NCBI RefSeq assembly: GCF_900243745.1
Contig: NZ_LT984798.1
Location: 620,001 to 684,000 of the forward strand
Direction of reading: 5' to 3'
Source of the DNA: Desulfovibrio sp. G11
GTDB lineage: Bacteria; Desulfobacterota; Desulfovibrionia; Desulfovibrionales; Desulfovibrionaceae
Length of the DNA: 64,000 nt
In this document: positions 8,960 through 18,026 of the stretch, piece after piece
Position numbering within the stretch: position 1 is the stretch's first letter
How the letters are laid out: every line of letters begins with the position of its first letter
Program-made: the position numbers and the translations under genes
The notes under the pieces: model-generated
The model's database searches: none
Seen by the model: the letters and a program-made list of their open reading frames with translations, nothing else
What the model was told of the DNA's origin: nothing

Positions 8960-9269
8960 TGATGCTCCCAAACCCGGAGGCCGGAACCTCCGTCCGAAAG
9001 GTGATAGCGGCGCGCGGGCTGTTTCCCGCGCGCCGCACTTGATGCCGTATCGCAGGCCCTGCCGCCGAAGCGGTCTGCCCGTTTCCGGCGAAAAGGCGTT
9101 TCCGCCGGAGATATGCCCAAGTGCCCCGCCCGGCTGTGCCGTGAATCCGGCTTCCGGCAAAACGCCGGAAGCCGTTGAATACGGTACAGGCCTGACGGCA
9201 ACGCTGTGCATCAGCATAATTTCAGTTGACAATTATGGCAATGCCAAACTGAAACCTGACTGAAGCACT
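8960..9269. other. Hairpin-rich spacer between fdhB and fdhE
   Basis: 310 bases with no gene but several GC-rich perfect inverted repeats. The 11-base stem CGGCTTCCGGC/GCCGGAAGCCG (9148-9158 with 9164-9174) has a 5-base loop. The 12-base stem GCGGCGCGCGGG/CCCGCGCGCCGC (9007-9018 with 9025-9036) has a 6-base loop. None is followed by a T-run on the minus strand, so they look like RNA-processing or stability elements rather than terminators. Confidence 0.55.
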
Positions 9270-9929
9270 CTACATAAAGGCTGCGAACTCGTAATACTTA
9301 TCCTTGGTGTCGGCCAGCAGGTAGATCACGCTGACATCTTCCATATCGGCCAAAAAAGCCTTGGGCCAACGCTTTTTGGCGTTTTCAAGACGTTTCTGGG
9401 CCAGGGGCAGCACCTCTTCACGCTCGCCGAAAACCATGGCCCCTGTCGGGCAGGTCTTGACGCAGATAGGCTGCATACCCGCGCTGACACGGTCGATGCA
9501 CATATCGCACTTGGTCAGGCGGCCGTTTTCGGGATCGCGCCTGGGAATATTATAGGGGCAGGCCTCCTGTATGGCCTGGGCGTCGTCCTCGCTGAGCTTG
9601 GCCGATTTTTCCGTAGCCAGTACGGCCCCTGTTTTCTTGTCCTGTATCATGGCTCCCGGCACCGCCATGTCTGCCACATCCACACAGGGCGGCGTGAGGC
9701 AATGGCGGCACTGGTCGGGAAAGAAGTTCCAGACCACATTGCCTTCGTCATTGATATATTCGTGAAAGCGTACAATCTTGAGGTTGTTGGGATTCAGATC
9801 CGGCGGATTCTGGTGCGTGCCGCGCTGCTTGGTGTGGTTGGCAGGCAGATCATGCCACTCCTTACAGGCCAACTGGCAGCCACGACATGCCGTGCACCGC
9901 GTGGTGTCAACTAAGAATGTTTTCGGCAT
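9270..9929 (-). CDS. fdhB: Formate dehydrogenase iron-sulfur (beta) subunit
   Basis: 219 residues. A ferredoxin-like electron-transfer subunit with cysteine groups CTACRGCQLACK (Cys12-22), CRHCLTPPC (74-82), ACPYNIPR (Cys124) and CDMCIDR...CVKTCPTGA (141-160). The second group lacks the usual fourth Cys directly after it. This fits three or four [4Fe-4S] clusters, with some ligands shared differently from DmsB-type subunits. There is no signal peptide, so it would be exported with the Tat-targeted FdhA. It starts 49 bases after the fdhA stop. Confidence 0.95.
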   Translation of the reverse strand: MPKTFLVDTTRCTACRGCQLACKEWHDLPANHTKQRGTHQNPPDLNPNNLKIVRFHEYINDEGNVVWNFFPDQCRHCLTPPCVDVADMAVPGAMIQDKKTGAVLATEKSAKLSEDDAQAIQEACPYNIPRRDPENGRLTKCDMCIDRVSAGMQPICVKTCPTGAMVFGEREEVLPLAQKRLENAKKRWPKAFLADMEDVSVIYLLADTKDKYYEFAAFM

Positions 9930-9978
9930 AGTATGCTCCTTGTCAGGCGCGCCCTACCGTAAGGGCGCGCCCTTCTCG

Positions 9979-12900
9979 TTAGCCTATTTCGGTGAGTTTA
10001 TCAGCCTTGCGCAGGTTTACGCAGCAGGCCTTGGACTCGGGAATGGTAGTATTGGGATCATACGCGCCAACGGTAAGCCTGTTGGTGGAGTCGCCGGTTT
10101 TTGGCGTTGTCCAGCCAAAGGCAAAGGGCATACCCACCAGGTGGACAGTTTTGCCCATAACCGTGAAGGGACGTATACGCACCGTTACCATGGCGATGGC
10201 CTCACAGTTGCCGCGCGCGCTTTCAAGCACGACCCCGTCGCCGTTCTTGATGCCCTTTTCCTTGGCCAGCTCGTGGCTCATTTCCACATAAAGCTGCGGC
10301 TCTGTTTCCAGCAGGTTGGGCACGTTGCGCGTTTCACCGCCGCCACACCAGTGCTCGGTAAGGCTATAGGTGGTCAGCACTATGGGGTAACGCGGATCGG
10401 CCGGAGGCGCGATCTGGTCCATGTCGGTCTTGTGGTATTTATATACCGGGCTGCTGAGCTGCTTGGAGAACGGATGGGTCGCCAGGGGCGTTTCAGCAGG
10501 TTCGTAGTGCTCGGGGAACGGACCGTCAGCCGGGCCGGGACCATAGAACTGGGCAAGGCCGTCCTTGACCATGATAAAGGGCAGCTTGCCCTTGGGGTCA
10601 GACATGGGCGGCCAGGGGCCGTCGGGCACGTCGCCCACCCATTTGCTGCCGTCCCATTCGATAACAGCCCTGTTGGGGTTGAAGGGCTTGCCGTTCATGT
10701 CCACCGAGGCGCGGTTGTACAGGATGCGCCTGTTGAGCGGCCAGCACCACGACCAGTTGGGGAAGAGGCCTATCTTGGCCTGCATGGGCGTCTGGCTGGG
10801 ATCGCGCCGCCGCGACTTGTTGCCGTCTTCTTCCGTCCAGCTTCCGGTGTATATCCAGTTGAGGGAAGACGTGGTTCCGTCATCCTTGAGCGCGCCGAAG
10901 GCGGGTACAAGCTGCCCGCGCTTATAGGTCTTGTCGCCCACCTTGGTGTCGGCCCAGAAGAAACCGTTGATGCGCCTGGCCCAGTCTTCAGGATCATACT
11001 TGTCCGTCCAGTGCATCTGCAGCACGGCTTCGGGCAGTACCCCGCCCTCTGTCTTGTACATGCGGCGGATGGTGTTGAAGAGCGGCACGACCACGTCAGC
11101 GAAGTTGCGCGCCTCTCCGGCGGGTTCCACGGCCTTGTCGAACCACTGCAGCCAGCGCCCGCTGTTGCTGATGGTTCCCGCCTTTTCGATGCGATGGGCC
11201 GAAGGCAGCAAAAAGACCTCGGTCTTCTTGGTCTTGGGGTCCACGCCGGGGCGTTGCCAGTTATCCGTGGTTTCCGAATTATGGATTTCGGAACAGACCA
11301 GCCAGTCAAGATTGTCCAGGGCTGCCCGCATCTTGTTGGTGTTGGGGAAGCTGTTCATGGGGTTTACACCCATGATGAAGCCGCCCTTGATCTTCTTGTT
11401 ATAGATCCTGTCCATGACGAACATGTACGAATAGTCCACGCCCGGCTCCAGCTTGGGCAGCAGGCTGTAGCAGAAGTCGTTTTCGGGGGTGGCGGCATCG
11501 CCGAACCAGCCCTTGAGCAGACTTGTCACATACTTGGGCCTGTTGCCCCACCAGTTGGCGCTGTTAGGCACCACCGTTACCGGGGTATTGGCCTTGTTGT
11601 ATTCGCCCAGGGTCTGCCACGGAGCCTGGGGTGTGCCGTGGTAGCCGGGAATGTTGTTGTACAGCAGGGCATGGTCGGTCGAGCCCTGCACGTTAGGTTC
11701 GCCGCGCAGCGCGTTGATGCCGCCCCCGGCGATGCCTATGTTGCCCAGCAAGAGCTGCACAAGACTCGAAAGGCGGATGTTCTGTACGCCTACTGTATGC
11801 TGTGTCCAGCCCAGAGCGTAAAGAATGGTTCCCGCCTTGTCCGGCCTGCCGGTAGCGCAGAAGTTCTTGTACACCTTGAGCAGGTTGTCCTGCGAAACGC
11901 CCGTGACGTCGGAGACGTTTTTAAGCGTGTAGCGGGAGTAATGGTCCTTCATGAGGTTGATGACGCAGCGCGGGTTCTGGTGTGTGGGATCCACGACAGG
12001 CCCGCCGTCAGGCCCCTTGGCCAAGGCCCACTTGCTTTTGTCATACTTGCGGGCGGCGGCATCATAGCCGCTGAAAAGCCCGTCTTCAAAGGCGTAGCCG
12101 TCACCCACCACAAAGGCCGCGTTGGTGTAGTTGTTAACGTACTCCTTGTGGTACAAACCGTTTTCAAGGATGTAGTTGAGCATGCCGCCCAGGAAGGGGA
12201 TGTCCGTACCCGAGCGAAGGGGCACATGGAAATCACACCTGGCGGATGTGCGCGAGAACTTGGGGTCCACGTGCATGAGCACGGCCCCGTTGTCCTTGGC
12301 TTTCATGATCCATTTGAAAGCCACGGGATGATGTTCAGCGGCATTACTGCCGATAATAAGCACCGCATCGGCATTCTTGATGTCGATCCAGTGGTTGGTC
12401 ATTGCACCGCGTCCGAACGACTCTGCCAGAGCCGCAACAGTGGGGCTGTGTCAGACCCGCGCCTGGTGGTCCATATGGACAACACCCAGGCCGCGCAAGG
12501 CTTGATGGATAACAGCGCACTCTTCGTTGGAAGCGTGCGAGGTTCCCATCCAGAAGATGGTTTCCAGACGGTTGACCGTCTGCCCTTTGTCGTTTTTAAG
12601 GATCATATCCTTATCGCGTGCGTCCTTGACGCGGCGCGCTATTTGCTCAAGGGTCCAGTCCCAGTCTTTTTCTTCCCACTTGTCGCTGAACGGAGCGCGA
12701 TACATGGGTTTCATCAGGCGGTGGTCGCTGGTGTACATGGAGTACAGCGCCGCGCCCTTGGCACAGAGCGCGCCTTCGGTGATGGGAAAGTCCGGATCGC
12801 CCTCAGTGGAGACAAGCTTGCCGCCCTTGACGTATGCGATGATCTGACACTGAACAGAACAGAAGGGGCAAATGCTCGATACTTCCTTGGCACCCTCGAT

Positions 12901-13017
12901 CTTGAGTTTGCCGGCGTATGCCTGGGCCTCGCCCAGGTCAAAACCCAGGTGCCCCAGCGTAAGGCATAATACCCCTGCACCGACACCTTTGAGAAAACTC
13001 CGTCGAGTGCTTTTCAT
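9979..13017 (-). CDS. fdhA: Periplasmic formate dehydrogenase catalytic subunit, selenocysteine-containing
   Basis: The reading frame runs 1,013 codons, with one in-frame TGA at 12451-12453 that should be read as selenocysteine 189 (context HQARV-U-HSPTVAALAES, the molybdenum/tungsten ligand position). A Tat signal (RRSFLKGVGAGV) starts the protein. A [4Fe-4S] site CPFCSVQC...C at 50-85 and the molybdopterin domains follow, and the C-terminal cofactor-cap domain is present. It oxidises formate to CO2 in the periplasm with two bound pyranopterins. A ribosome site AAGGAGAGG precedes the ATG. fdhB, fdhE and a tetraheme cytochrome follow in the same direction. Confidence 0.96.
12420..12453 (-). 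promoter_or_regulatory. UGA selenocysteine codon and bacterial SECIS-like hairpin
   Basis: Downstream of the TGA (12451-12453) the minus strand can fold as ACU-(bulged G)-UUGC, loop GGCUCUG, GCAG-AGU (12441 down to 12420). The stem with a bulged base and a G-rich loop about 9-17 bases after UGA matches the layout of SelB-binding elements in fdh genes. It lies inside the coding frame. Confidence 0.75.
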
Positions 13018-13120
13018 GAGACCTCTCCTTGTTTGTGCCTGTCACATGCGCGGGGCCGAGGCAGGCGGCCGCGCAAAAGAAGCTTTGGCGACAATGTGTG
13101 CGCCTTGATAATAAAAAGAG

Positions 13121-13157
13121 TTGCGATCACCATATTCCAAAAATCGTGATGTCGCAA
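13121..13157 (-). promoter_or_regulatory. Candidate fdhA promoter inside an inverted repeat
   Basis: On the minus strand TTGCGA (13152-13157), a 17-base spacer and TATGGT (13129-13134) form a plausible sigma-70 promoter. The same segment is an inverted repeat: TTGCGATCAC at 13121-13130 against GTGA-TG-TCGCAA at 13146-13157. A regulator bound here would cover the promoter. A second palindrome, TCAC-N6-GTGA (13185-13198), lies just upstream. The whole 13018-13404 gap is AT-rich and otherwise gene-free. Confidence 0.4.
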
Positions 13158-13404
13158 GATTGTTCGACATTTTATATTATAGTTTCACGTGTTTGTGATA
13201 TTTTTCCCTAGATGGCAAATTGTCATACCATTCCAGCCAGATACTTAAACTCCCCCTTGATGTTGTCCATTTTTTACTGAAAAATCACAAAAAACGTGTA
13301 TGAAATATTGCCCGAAATCACTGAATTTTTCTTTTACCATTTTATTTATCCATCAATTTTTTCCAGTTCCGTTGTCAACAGGGCGGCCCCGGCCGCAAAA
13401 GCGC

Positions 13405-13442
13405 CCAAAAAACGGCCTGCGAAAACTTTTTCACAGGCCGTT
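13405..13442 (-). terminator. Terminator of the FmdE-fusion gene
   Basis: Stem AACGGCCTG (13411-13419) with CAGGCCGTT (13434-13442). The minus-strand RNA ends in TTTTTT after the stem. It separates the molybdenum-cofactor gene from the fdhA promoter region. Confidence 0.85.
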
Positions 13443-13474
13443 GAGCAGAATATGAAGCTGCGGATTTTACTCCA

Positions 13475-15154
13475 CTATTTACCAAACCAACATTTGGGCC
13501 AGGTGCATGTGTGACAGGCCAGGCAATAGCCGCCCTCACCCAGGCGGGCAAGCTCGGCACGGGTAATCTCGCGCCCGGCCAGAAGGCGCGGCAGCACAAG
13601 ATCCAGAAACGTGGTCTTGAAGTACAGGGCGCAGGCGGGTACGCCAAGCACCTGCATGCCGCCACCGGGACCGGGTATGCGACCGATAAGGCTCATGGTT
13701 CCCGGCAGCACGGGCACACCGTGCAGCACATCGGCAAGCCCGGCGTCCAGCAGGGCCTGGCGGGTCACATCATCAGGGTCCACGGAAAGCCCGCCCGTGG
13801 TCACCAGCAGATCCACCCCTGCCGTACGCATTTCCGCCACGGCCTTGCCCATCATGACCCTGTCATCGGGCACGATGCCGGTCCTGACCACCTCGCAGCC
13901 CAGCATGGCGACCTTGGCCGTGATGATGGGAATAAACTTGTCTTCAATGATGCCCTGAAAGACCTCGGTGCCTGTCACAAGAATGCCCACGCGCGCCTTG
14001 CGCAGGGGCAGTACGCTGAAAAGCGGGCCGCCTTCCAGCGTTTCAAGAGCCTGGGAGAGGCGCTCACGGCTGATAAAAAGCGGTATGGCCCTGGTCCCGG
14101 CCAGCGGGCCGCCCTGTTTGACCACAGTGGCGTCCTGCCGGGAGGCCACCATAACCTCGGGCACCAGGTTGAAGCGGCGCATGCGCTCCACATCCACGGT
14201 AAAAAGACCAGCGCGCCCGGCGGTAAATTCTACCTTGCCCTCGCGGGGCGGCAGCGAAAAAACCACGCCCTCACCAGCCATGCGCCGGGCAAAAGCCTCG
14301 GCCGCTTCATTTTCGTGTACCGTATCGCCGCTTCGCGCGGCATAGGCGGCAAAATCACTCTCTCCTACCGGGCTGTCCGTAACCGCCACATGAAAGCGGC
14401 CCATCTGCTGGAGACGACATATATCGCCCACGCTGATGCGCTGCCCGGCCTTGAATTCCGGTCCCTTGAACTGGCCGGGGTCTATACGGGTCATGTCGTG
14501 CGCTACGGTATGGCCCACGGCTTCTTCCACAGGGACTACCCGTATGCCGGCGGTTTCCTGCCGGGGGGCCGCCTTGATCTCGCGCCGTGCCACCACATAG
14601 GGGGCCTCGCCCTGGCAGCCCCGGCATACGGGGCCGTCTTCCACCGGATAGGCCTCGCCACAGCCGGGACAGCAGACAATGCGTGTCATGTGCTTATGCC
14701 CGATGAAACGGCGCTTTATGGTCACAGGCTCCACAGTGCAGATGCTGTCGCCGGCCTGCTCTATTTCGGATTCAAGGCGCGGAACATCCTGATCTTTCTT
14801 GGGCTTTTCCTTAAAAAACCATGCCTTGATTTCAGGGTAGGCGGCCATTTTCTCCGGGTCCAGGCTTACACGCACACCTTCGCCCGTATGCTTGTCAAAA
14901 AGCGATACCGCATAGCGCCCCAGATTGTGTATCTTCATCCAGCCGTTGCCGATGCTGCACAGGGTGAGCAGTTGCACGGCGTCGGGCAGGCATTTGCCGG
15001 ATTCCACCACGGCCTCGAAAAGCGTGCCTTCGGGGATATGCCTTTTGGCGAGTTCCACCATATACCCGCCCACAAGCAGACCAGGCGCGGCATAGCCATG
15101 AAAATTTTCCGCCAGGCGCCGGAATTCGTCGAATGTATAGGAACCGATATTCAT
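13475..15154 (-). CDS. FmdE-family / molybdopterin-binding (MoeA-like) fusion protein
   Basis: 559 residues in three parts. Residues 1-130 are an FmdE domain (FHGYAAPGLLVGGYMVELA, CLPDAVQLLTLCSIGNGW). Residues 150-180 are a CPGCG...CRGC zinc ribbon. The C-terminal half is a MoCF domain (VGILVTGTEVFQG, LVTTGGLSVDPDDVT) of the MoeA/MogA fold that handles metal insertion into molybdopterin. A cysteine-rich tail (CLACHTCTWPKCWFGK) ends the protein. The position between mobA and fdhA points to cofactor insertion into this formate dehydrogenase. That role is inferred. GGAGAAAAGC precedes the ATG at 15154. Confidence 0.85.
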   Translation of the reverse strand: MNIGSYTFDEFRRLAENFHGYAAPGLLVGGYMVELAKRHIPEGTLFEAVVESGKCLPDAVQLLTLCSIGNGWMKIHNLGRYAVSLFDKHTGEGVRVSLDPEKMAAYPEIKAWFFKEKPKKDQDVPRLESEIEQAGDSICTVEPVTIKRRFIGHKHMTRIVCCPGCGEAYPVEDGPVCRGCQGEAPYVVARREIKAAPRQETAGIRVVPVEEAVGHTVAHDMTRIDPGQFKGPEFKAGQRISVGDICRLQQMGRFHVAVTDSPVGESDFAAYAARSGDTVHENEAAEAFARRMAGEGVVFSLPPREGKVEFTAGRAGLFTVDVERMRRFNLVPEVMVASRQDATVVKQGGPLAGTRAIPLFISRERLSQALETLEGGPLFSVLPLRKARVGILVTGTEVFQGIIEDKFIPIITAKVAMLGCEVVRTGIVPDDRVMMGKAVAEMRTAGVDLLVTTGGLSVDPDDVTRQALLDAGLADVLHGVPVLPGTMSLIGRIPGPGGGMQVLGVPACALYFKTTFLDLVLPRLLAGREITRAELARLGEGGYCLACHTCTWPKCWFGK

Positions 15155-15370
15155 GCTTTTCTCCAATGCTGCTGCCCCTGCGGGAGCGGATGCAAATGCT
15201 GTTTTGACCTTGTGTAAGCCAATTCGTCTGTTCTGGCTACCTGTGCGCCGCTTTTCTCCACCTGTGTACCGAAAGCCCCGCACGCGCGAATAACGCTGAT
15301 TTTCACGCGCTCGGGCACAAAGCAGCATAAGGCGCTAACGCGCTATAACAATTGGACGTTACTGCAAATA

Positions 15371-16039
15371 TCACCCTTTTTCAGTAAAGCGTGCATTTTT
15401 TTGCGCCAGCAGGATCCGGGCCTGCTCGAGGTCGGCGGGACAGTTGCAGTTGAAAAAAGGTTCAGACTCTTCCGGCCCGTAGTCCACGAAGAGGCGCAGT
15501 TCACCGGGAACCATCAGGCCCAGCTTGCGCTCGCCCCGGGCAAGGGCCGCGTTAAAGTGCGGCAGGGCTGCCACCTCATAAACCGCAGTGAGGGACTCCA
15601 CACGGCCGGTATCCCGCGCGCGATAGGCCGTAACCAGCGTTTGCGGTGGCGCGGCATCTCTGGCCGCCAGCAGCCTGCGCAGCGTAAGGGCATCCATAAG
15701 GGGCAGGTCGCACGAAAGAGCCAGAAGAGCCGTATAGCCAAGCTCCCCGGCACGGCGCAAGGCCGCCTGCAGCCCGGCGGCCGGTCCCTGGCCCGGCATG
15801 GCGTCAAAAACACAGTCATAGCCCTGCCGGGGCGCATCGGCGCGGCAGGAAACAAGACAGAACGGCAAAACAGAGCGCACGAGCGTCCAGGCCGTGAACA
15901 GCATATCCGCCGCCCCGGAACTGTCAAAGGCCGTGTCGCAAACACCCGGCAGGCGCAGTCGGGCCTTGTCGGTACCCATACGGCTTGAAAGCCCGCCTGC
16001 CAGTACAACCCCGGCGACCCGGCCTTTTTCGCTCTTCAT
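15371..16039 (-). CDS. mobA: Molybdenum cofactor guanylyltransferase
   Basis: 222 residues with the nucleotidyltransferase start VVLAGGLSSRMGTDKA, the GPAAGLQAAL segment, the metal-binding SCDLPLMD and the C-terminal NCNCPADLEQA. MobA joins GMP to molybdopterin to give the bis-MGD cofactor that FdhA needs, so its place upstream of the FmdE fusion and fdhA is functionally consistent. One or two stretches (DTAFDSSGAADML) replace the usual GKP-rich region, so substrate preference could differ slightly. Confidence 0.9.
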   Translation of the reverse strand: MKSEKGRVAGVVLAGGLSSRMGTDKARLRLPGVCDTAFDSSGAADMLFTAWTLVRSVLPFCLVSCRADAPRQGYDCVFDAMPGQGPAAGLQAALRRAGELGYTALLALSCDLPLMDALTLRRLLAARDAAPPQTLVTAYRARDTGRVESLTAVYEVAALPHFNAALARGERKLGLMVPGELRLFVDYGPEESEPFFNCNCPADLEQARILLAQKNARFTEKG

Positions 16040-16328
16040 GTTTCCCCCGTTGCTTTCGCTTTGCCGCCATGTGCGGGACCGCGCAGTTAAGACATGTAAT
16101 ATCTGCCGTCATCTTGTCAAAGACACGGGCATGCCGGCCGACACCGCGGCACCCCCGGCGCGCCGCACGACAGCAGGATACCGCAGTTCCGCGAAATACC
16201 GGCGGCTTCGCGGGCGGCCCGGTGCATTGTGCCGCGCCCGCGCTTTTGCTATGCTGCCTTGCGCCGTCCGCATGAGGCTGCGGAACGTGCGCCAGAAGCC
16301 GCATACAGGCACTTTCCAGGGAGAAGGC

Positions 16329-16817
16329 ATGGGCCAGGATATTTTTGACCTCATTGTTGTTCTGACGCTGGTGTTTTTTGCCGGGCGTGGATATTTGCAC
16401 GGCTTTGTTGGTGAAGTTGCCGGCATAGTATCGCTTTTGGGCGGCTTTTGGACGGCCCACAACTACCACGACAGGCTTTCACCCCACCTGACGCTCATCA
16501 CAGACCCCGGCTGGCGCACCGTGGCCGCCTACGTGCTGGTCTTTCTCGGTGTGCTTGTATCCGTGGCGCTTATTGCACGGCTGCTGCAAAAGATCCTTTC
16601 CTTTTCCTTCGTCACCTGGGCCGACAGGATGGCCGGAGCCATGCTGGGCCTTGCCAAGGGCGCCCTGCTATGGTCCCTGGGCATGCTGTTGCTGCAAAAA
16701 TTCTTTTCTCAGGCGGCCTTTATGCAGCACAGCCGCGTGCTGCCCTATTTTAACGCTCTCACGGCGCAGGTCCGCGGCTGGCTGCCGCCCGATCTGGTGT
16801 CGCGCCTGGGCCTCTAG
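16329..16817 (+). CDS. CvpA family membrane protein
   Basis: 162 residues with four hydrophobic segments. The family start is FDLIVVLTLVFFAGRGYLHGFVGEVAG, and the loop WADRMAGAMLGLAKGALL precedes the last helix. CvpA proteins are inner-membrane proteins linked to colicin V production and cell-envelope homeostasis; the molecular function is not settled. The ribosome site AGGGAGAAG precedes the ATG at 16329. It is divergent from mobA. Confidence 0.85.
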   Translation: MGQDIFDLIVVLTLVFFAGRGYLHGFVGEVAGIVSLLGGFWTAHNYHDRLSPHLTLITDPGWRTVAAYVLVFLGVLVSVALIARLLQKILSFSFVTWADRMAGAMLGLAKGALLWSLGMLLLQKFFSQAAFMQHSRVLPYFNALTAQVRGWLPPDLVSRLGL

Positions 16818-17139
16818 ATGCGGACTACCCTTGAGAATGCAGGTTCTCAAAGGTCAAGACAGTCCCGTTACGGCGCTTGACAGCGCAGACAAACTGCGCG
16901 TGCGCTTACACGGCGAACGCCTGCTCACGCTGCCGTCAGAGCAATGTGCCGTACAGTTGCCCTGAGCAGGTCCCTGAAGGGCTGTATATTTTCAAAGGCA
17001 ATGCGGCCGGAAGCCTGATTTCCGCCGCAGCCGCGCCGTCTGACGGCGCGCAACGCACTGTGCGGCAGCCTGAGGCCCGGCATGCCGCAAGGGTGCTCCC
17101 GGCCTTCGTATCCGTAACCGGCACAAGGAATAAAAATTC
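16818..17139. other. Intergenic region before mazG
   Basis: 322 bases. A 42-codon open frame (16837-16965, beginning MQVLKGQDSPVTALDSADKL) has an ATG but only a weak GAGA upstream. I see no promoter of note. It could be a small protein but nothing supports expression. Confidence 0.25.
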
Positions 17140-17937
17140 ATGGAAAAAAACGCTGTTGAAGAGTTGCAGGGCATCATTGACACGCTCACCGGTCCCGAGG
17201 GCTGCCCCTGGGACAAGGAGCAGACCGCCCATACGCTGGCCGATTATATCATTGAAGAAAGCCACGAGCTTGTCAGCGCCATCCGTTCGGGCAACGTGGC
17301 CGACATCCGCGAAGAACTGGGCGATGTGGCCTTTCTGCTGCTTTTTGTGGCGCGGCTGTATGAAAAGGACGGGCAATTCACTTTTGCCGATGCCCTGAAC
17401 AACAACAGGGCCAAAATGATCCGCCGCCATCCCCACGTTTTTGGCGACACGGTGTTTGACAGCCTTGATGAACAGCTCAAAGCCTGGGAAAAAATCAAGC
17501 GGGCCGAACACGCCGATGAAGACGGTAAGCCCAAAGGCCTGTTTGACAGCCTGCCCGAAAGCCTGCCCCCGCTGATCAAGGCCTACCGGATTCATTCCAA
17601 GGCCGCCCGCGTGGGCTTTACCTGGACCAAGGACGAAGAGGTGGAACAGCAGGTGGAAGCCGAATGGCTGGAATGGCTGGACGCCTCTGCCAACAGCAAC
17701 GGGGAAGCCCAGAAGCATGAGCTTGGCGACCTGCTGTTCAGCATTACCGAACTGGGCCGCCGCAAGGGCATCAAGGCCAGCGAGGCTCTGGATCTGGCTA
17801 CACGCCGTTTTCTGAAGCGCTTTACCCGTATGGAAGAACTGGCCCGCACCCAGGGGCAGGATTTCAACGCCCTGAGCCTCGATGAAAAGGACGAACTGTG
17901 GAATACGGCCAAGGCAGAGGAAGAAGCCCGGTCCTGA
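17140..17937 (+). CDS. mazG: Nucleoside triphosphate pyrophosphohydrolase MazG
   Basis: 265 residues in two MazG repeats. The first repeat shows GCPWDKEQT, IIEESHELVSAI and EELGDVAFLLLF, the metal-binding EExxE/ExxD pattern. The second carries AARVGFTW and ELGDLLFSITELGR. MazG removes aberrant or excess NTPs and modulates stringent signalling. AAGGA lies 11 bases before the ATG. The following lipoprotein frame begins within or just after its 3' end, suggesting one transcript. Confidence 0.95.
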   Translation: MEKNAVEELQGIIDTLTGPEGCPWDKEQTAHTLADYIIEESHELVSAIRSGNVADIREELGDVAFLLLFVARLYEKDGQFTFADALNNNRAKMIRRHPHVFGDTVFDSLDEQLKAWEKIKRAEHADEDGKPKGLFDSLPESLPPLIKAYRIHSKAARVGFTWTKDEEVEQQVEAEWLEWLDASANSNGEAQKHELGDLLFSITELGRRKGIKASEALDLATRRFLKRFTRMEELARTQGQDFNALSLDEKDELWNTAKAEEEARS

Positions 17938-18026
17938 GCCGGTACGCTGCAGCACCCGCCGAAAACGGCGCGGCATGCCGCCCTGTGGCGGCAGCCTGCC
18001 GTGCCGCGCAAGATACGGGGTCTCGT

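Noticed and set aside
12403-12453. Reading fdhA as two genes or a nonsense-mutated pseudogene
   Set aside because: The frame continues, conserved residues flank the TGA exactly where formate dehydrogenases carry Sec or Cys, and a SECIS-like hairpin follows.
9778-12969. A 1,063-codon open frame on the plus strand opposite fdhA
   Set aside because: It is antisense to a securely identified gene and arises from GC-rich codon bias; its translation is His/Val/Gly-rich and matches no family I know.
16837-16965. 42-codon frame after the CvpA gene
   Set aside because: Weak ribosome site and no recognisable motif; not enough for a gene call.
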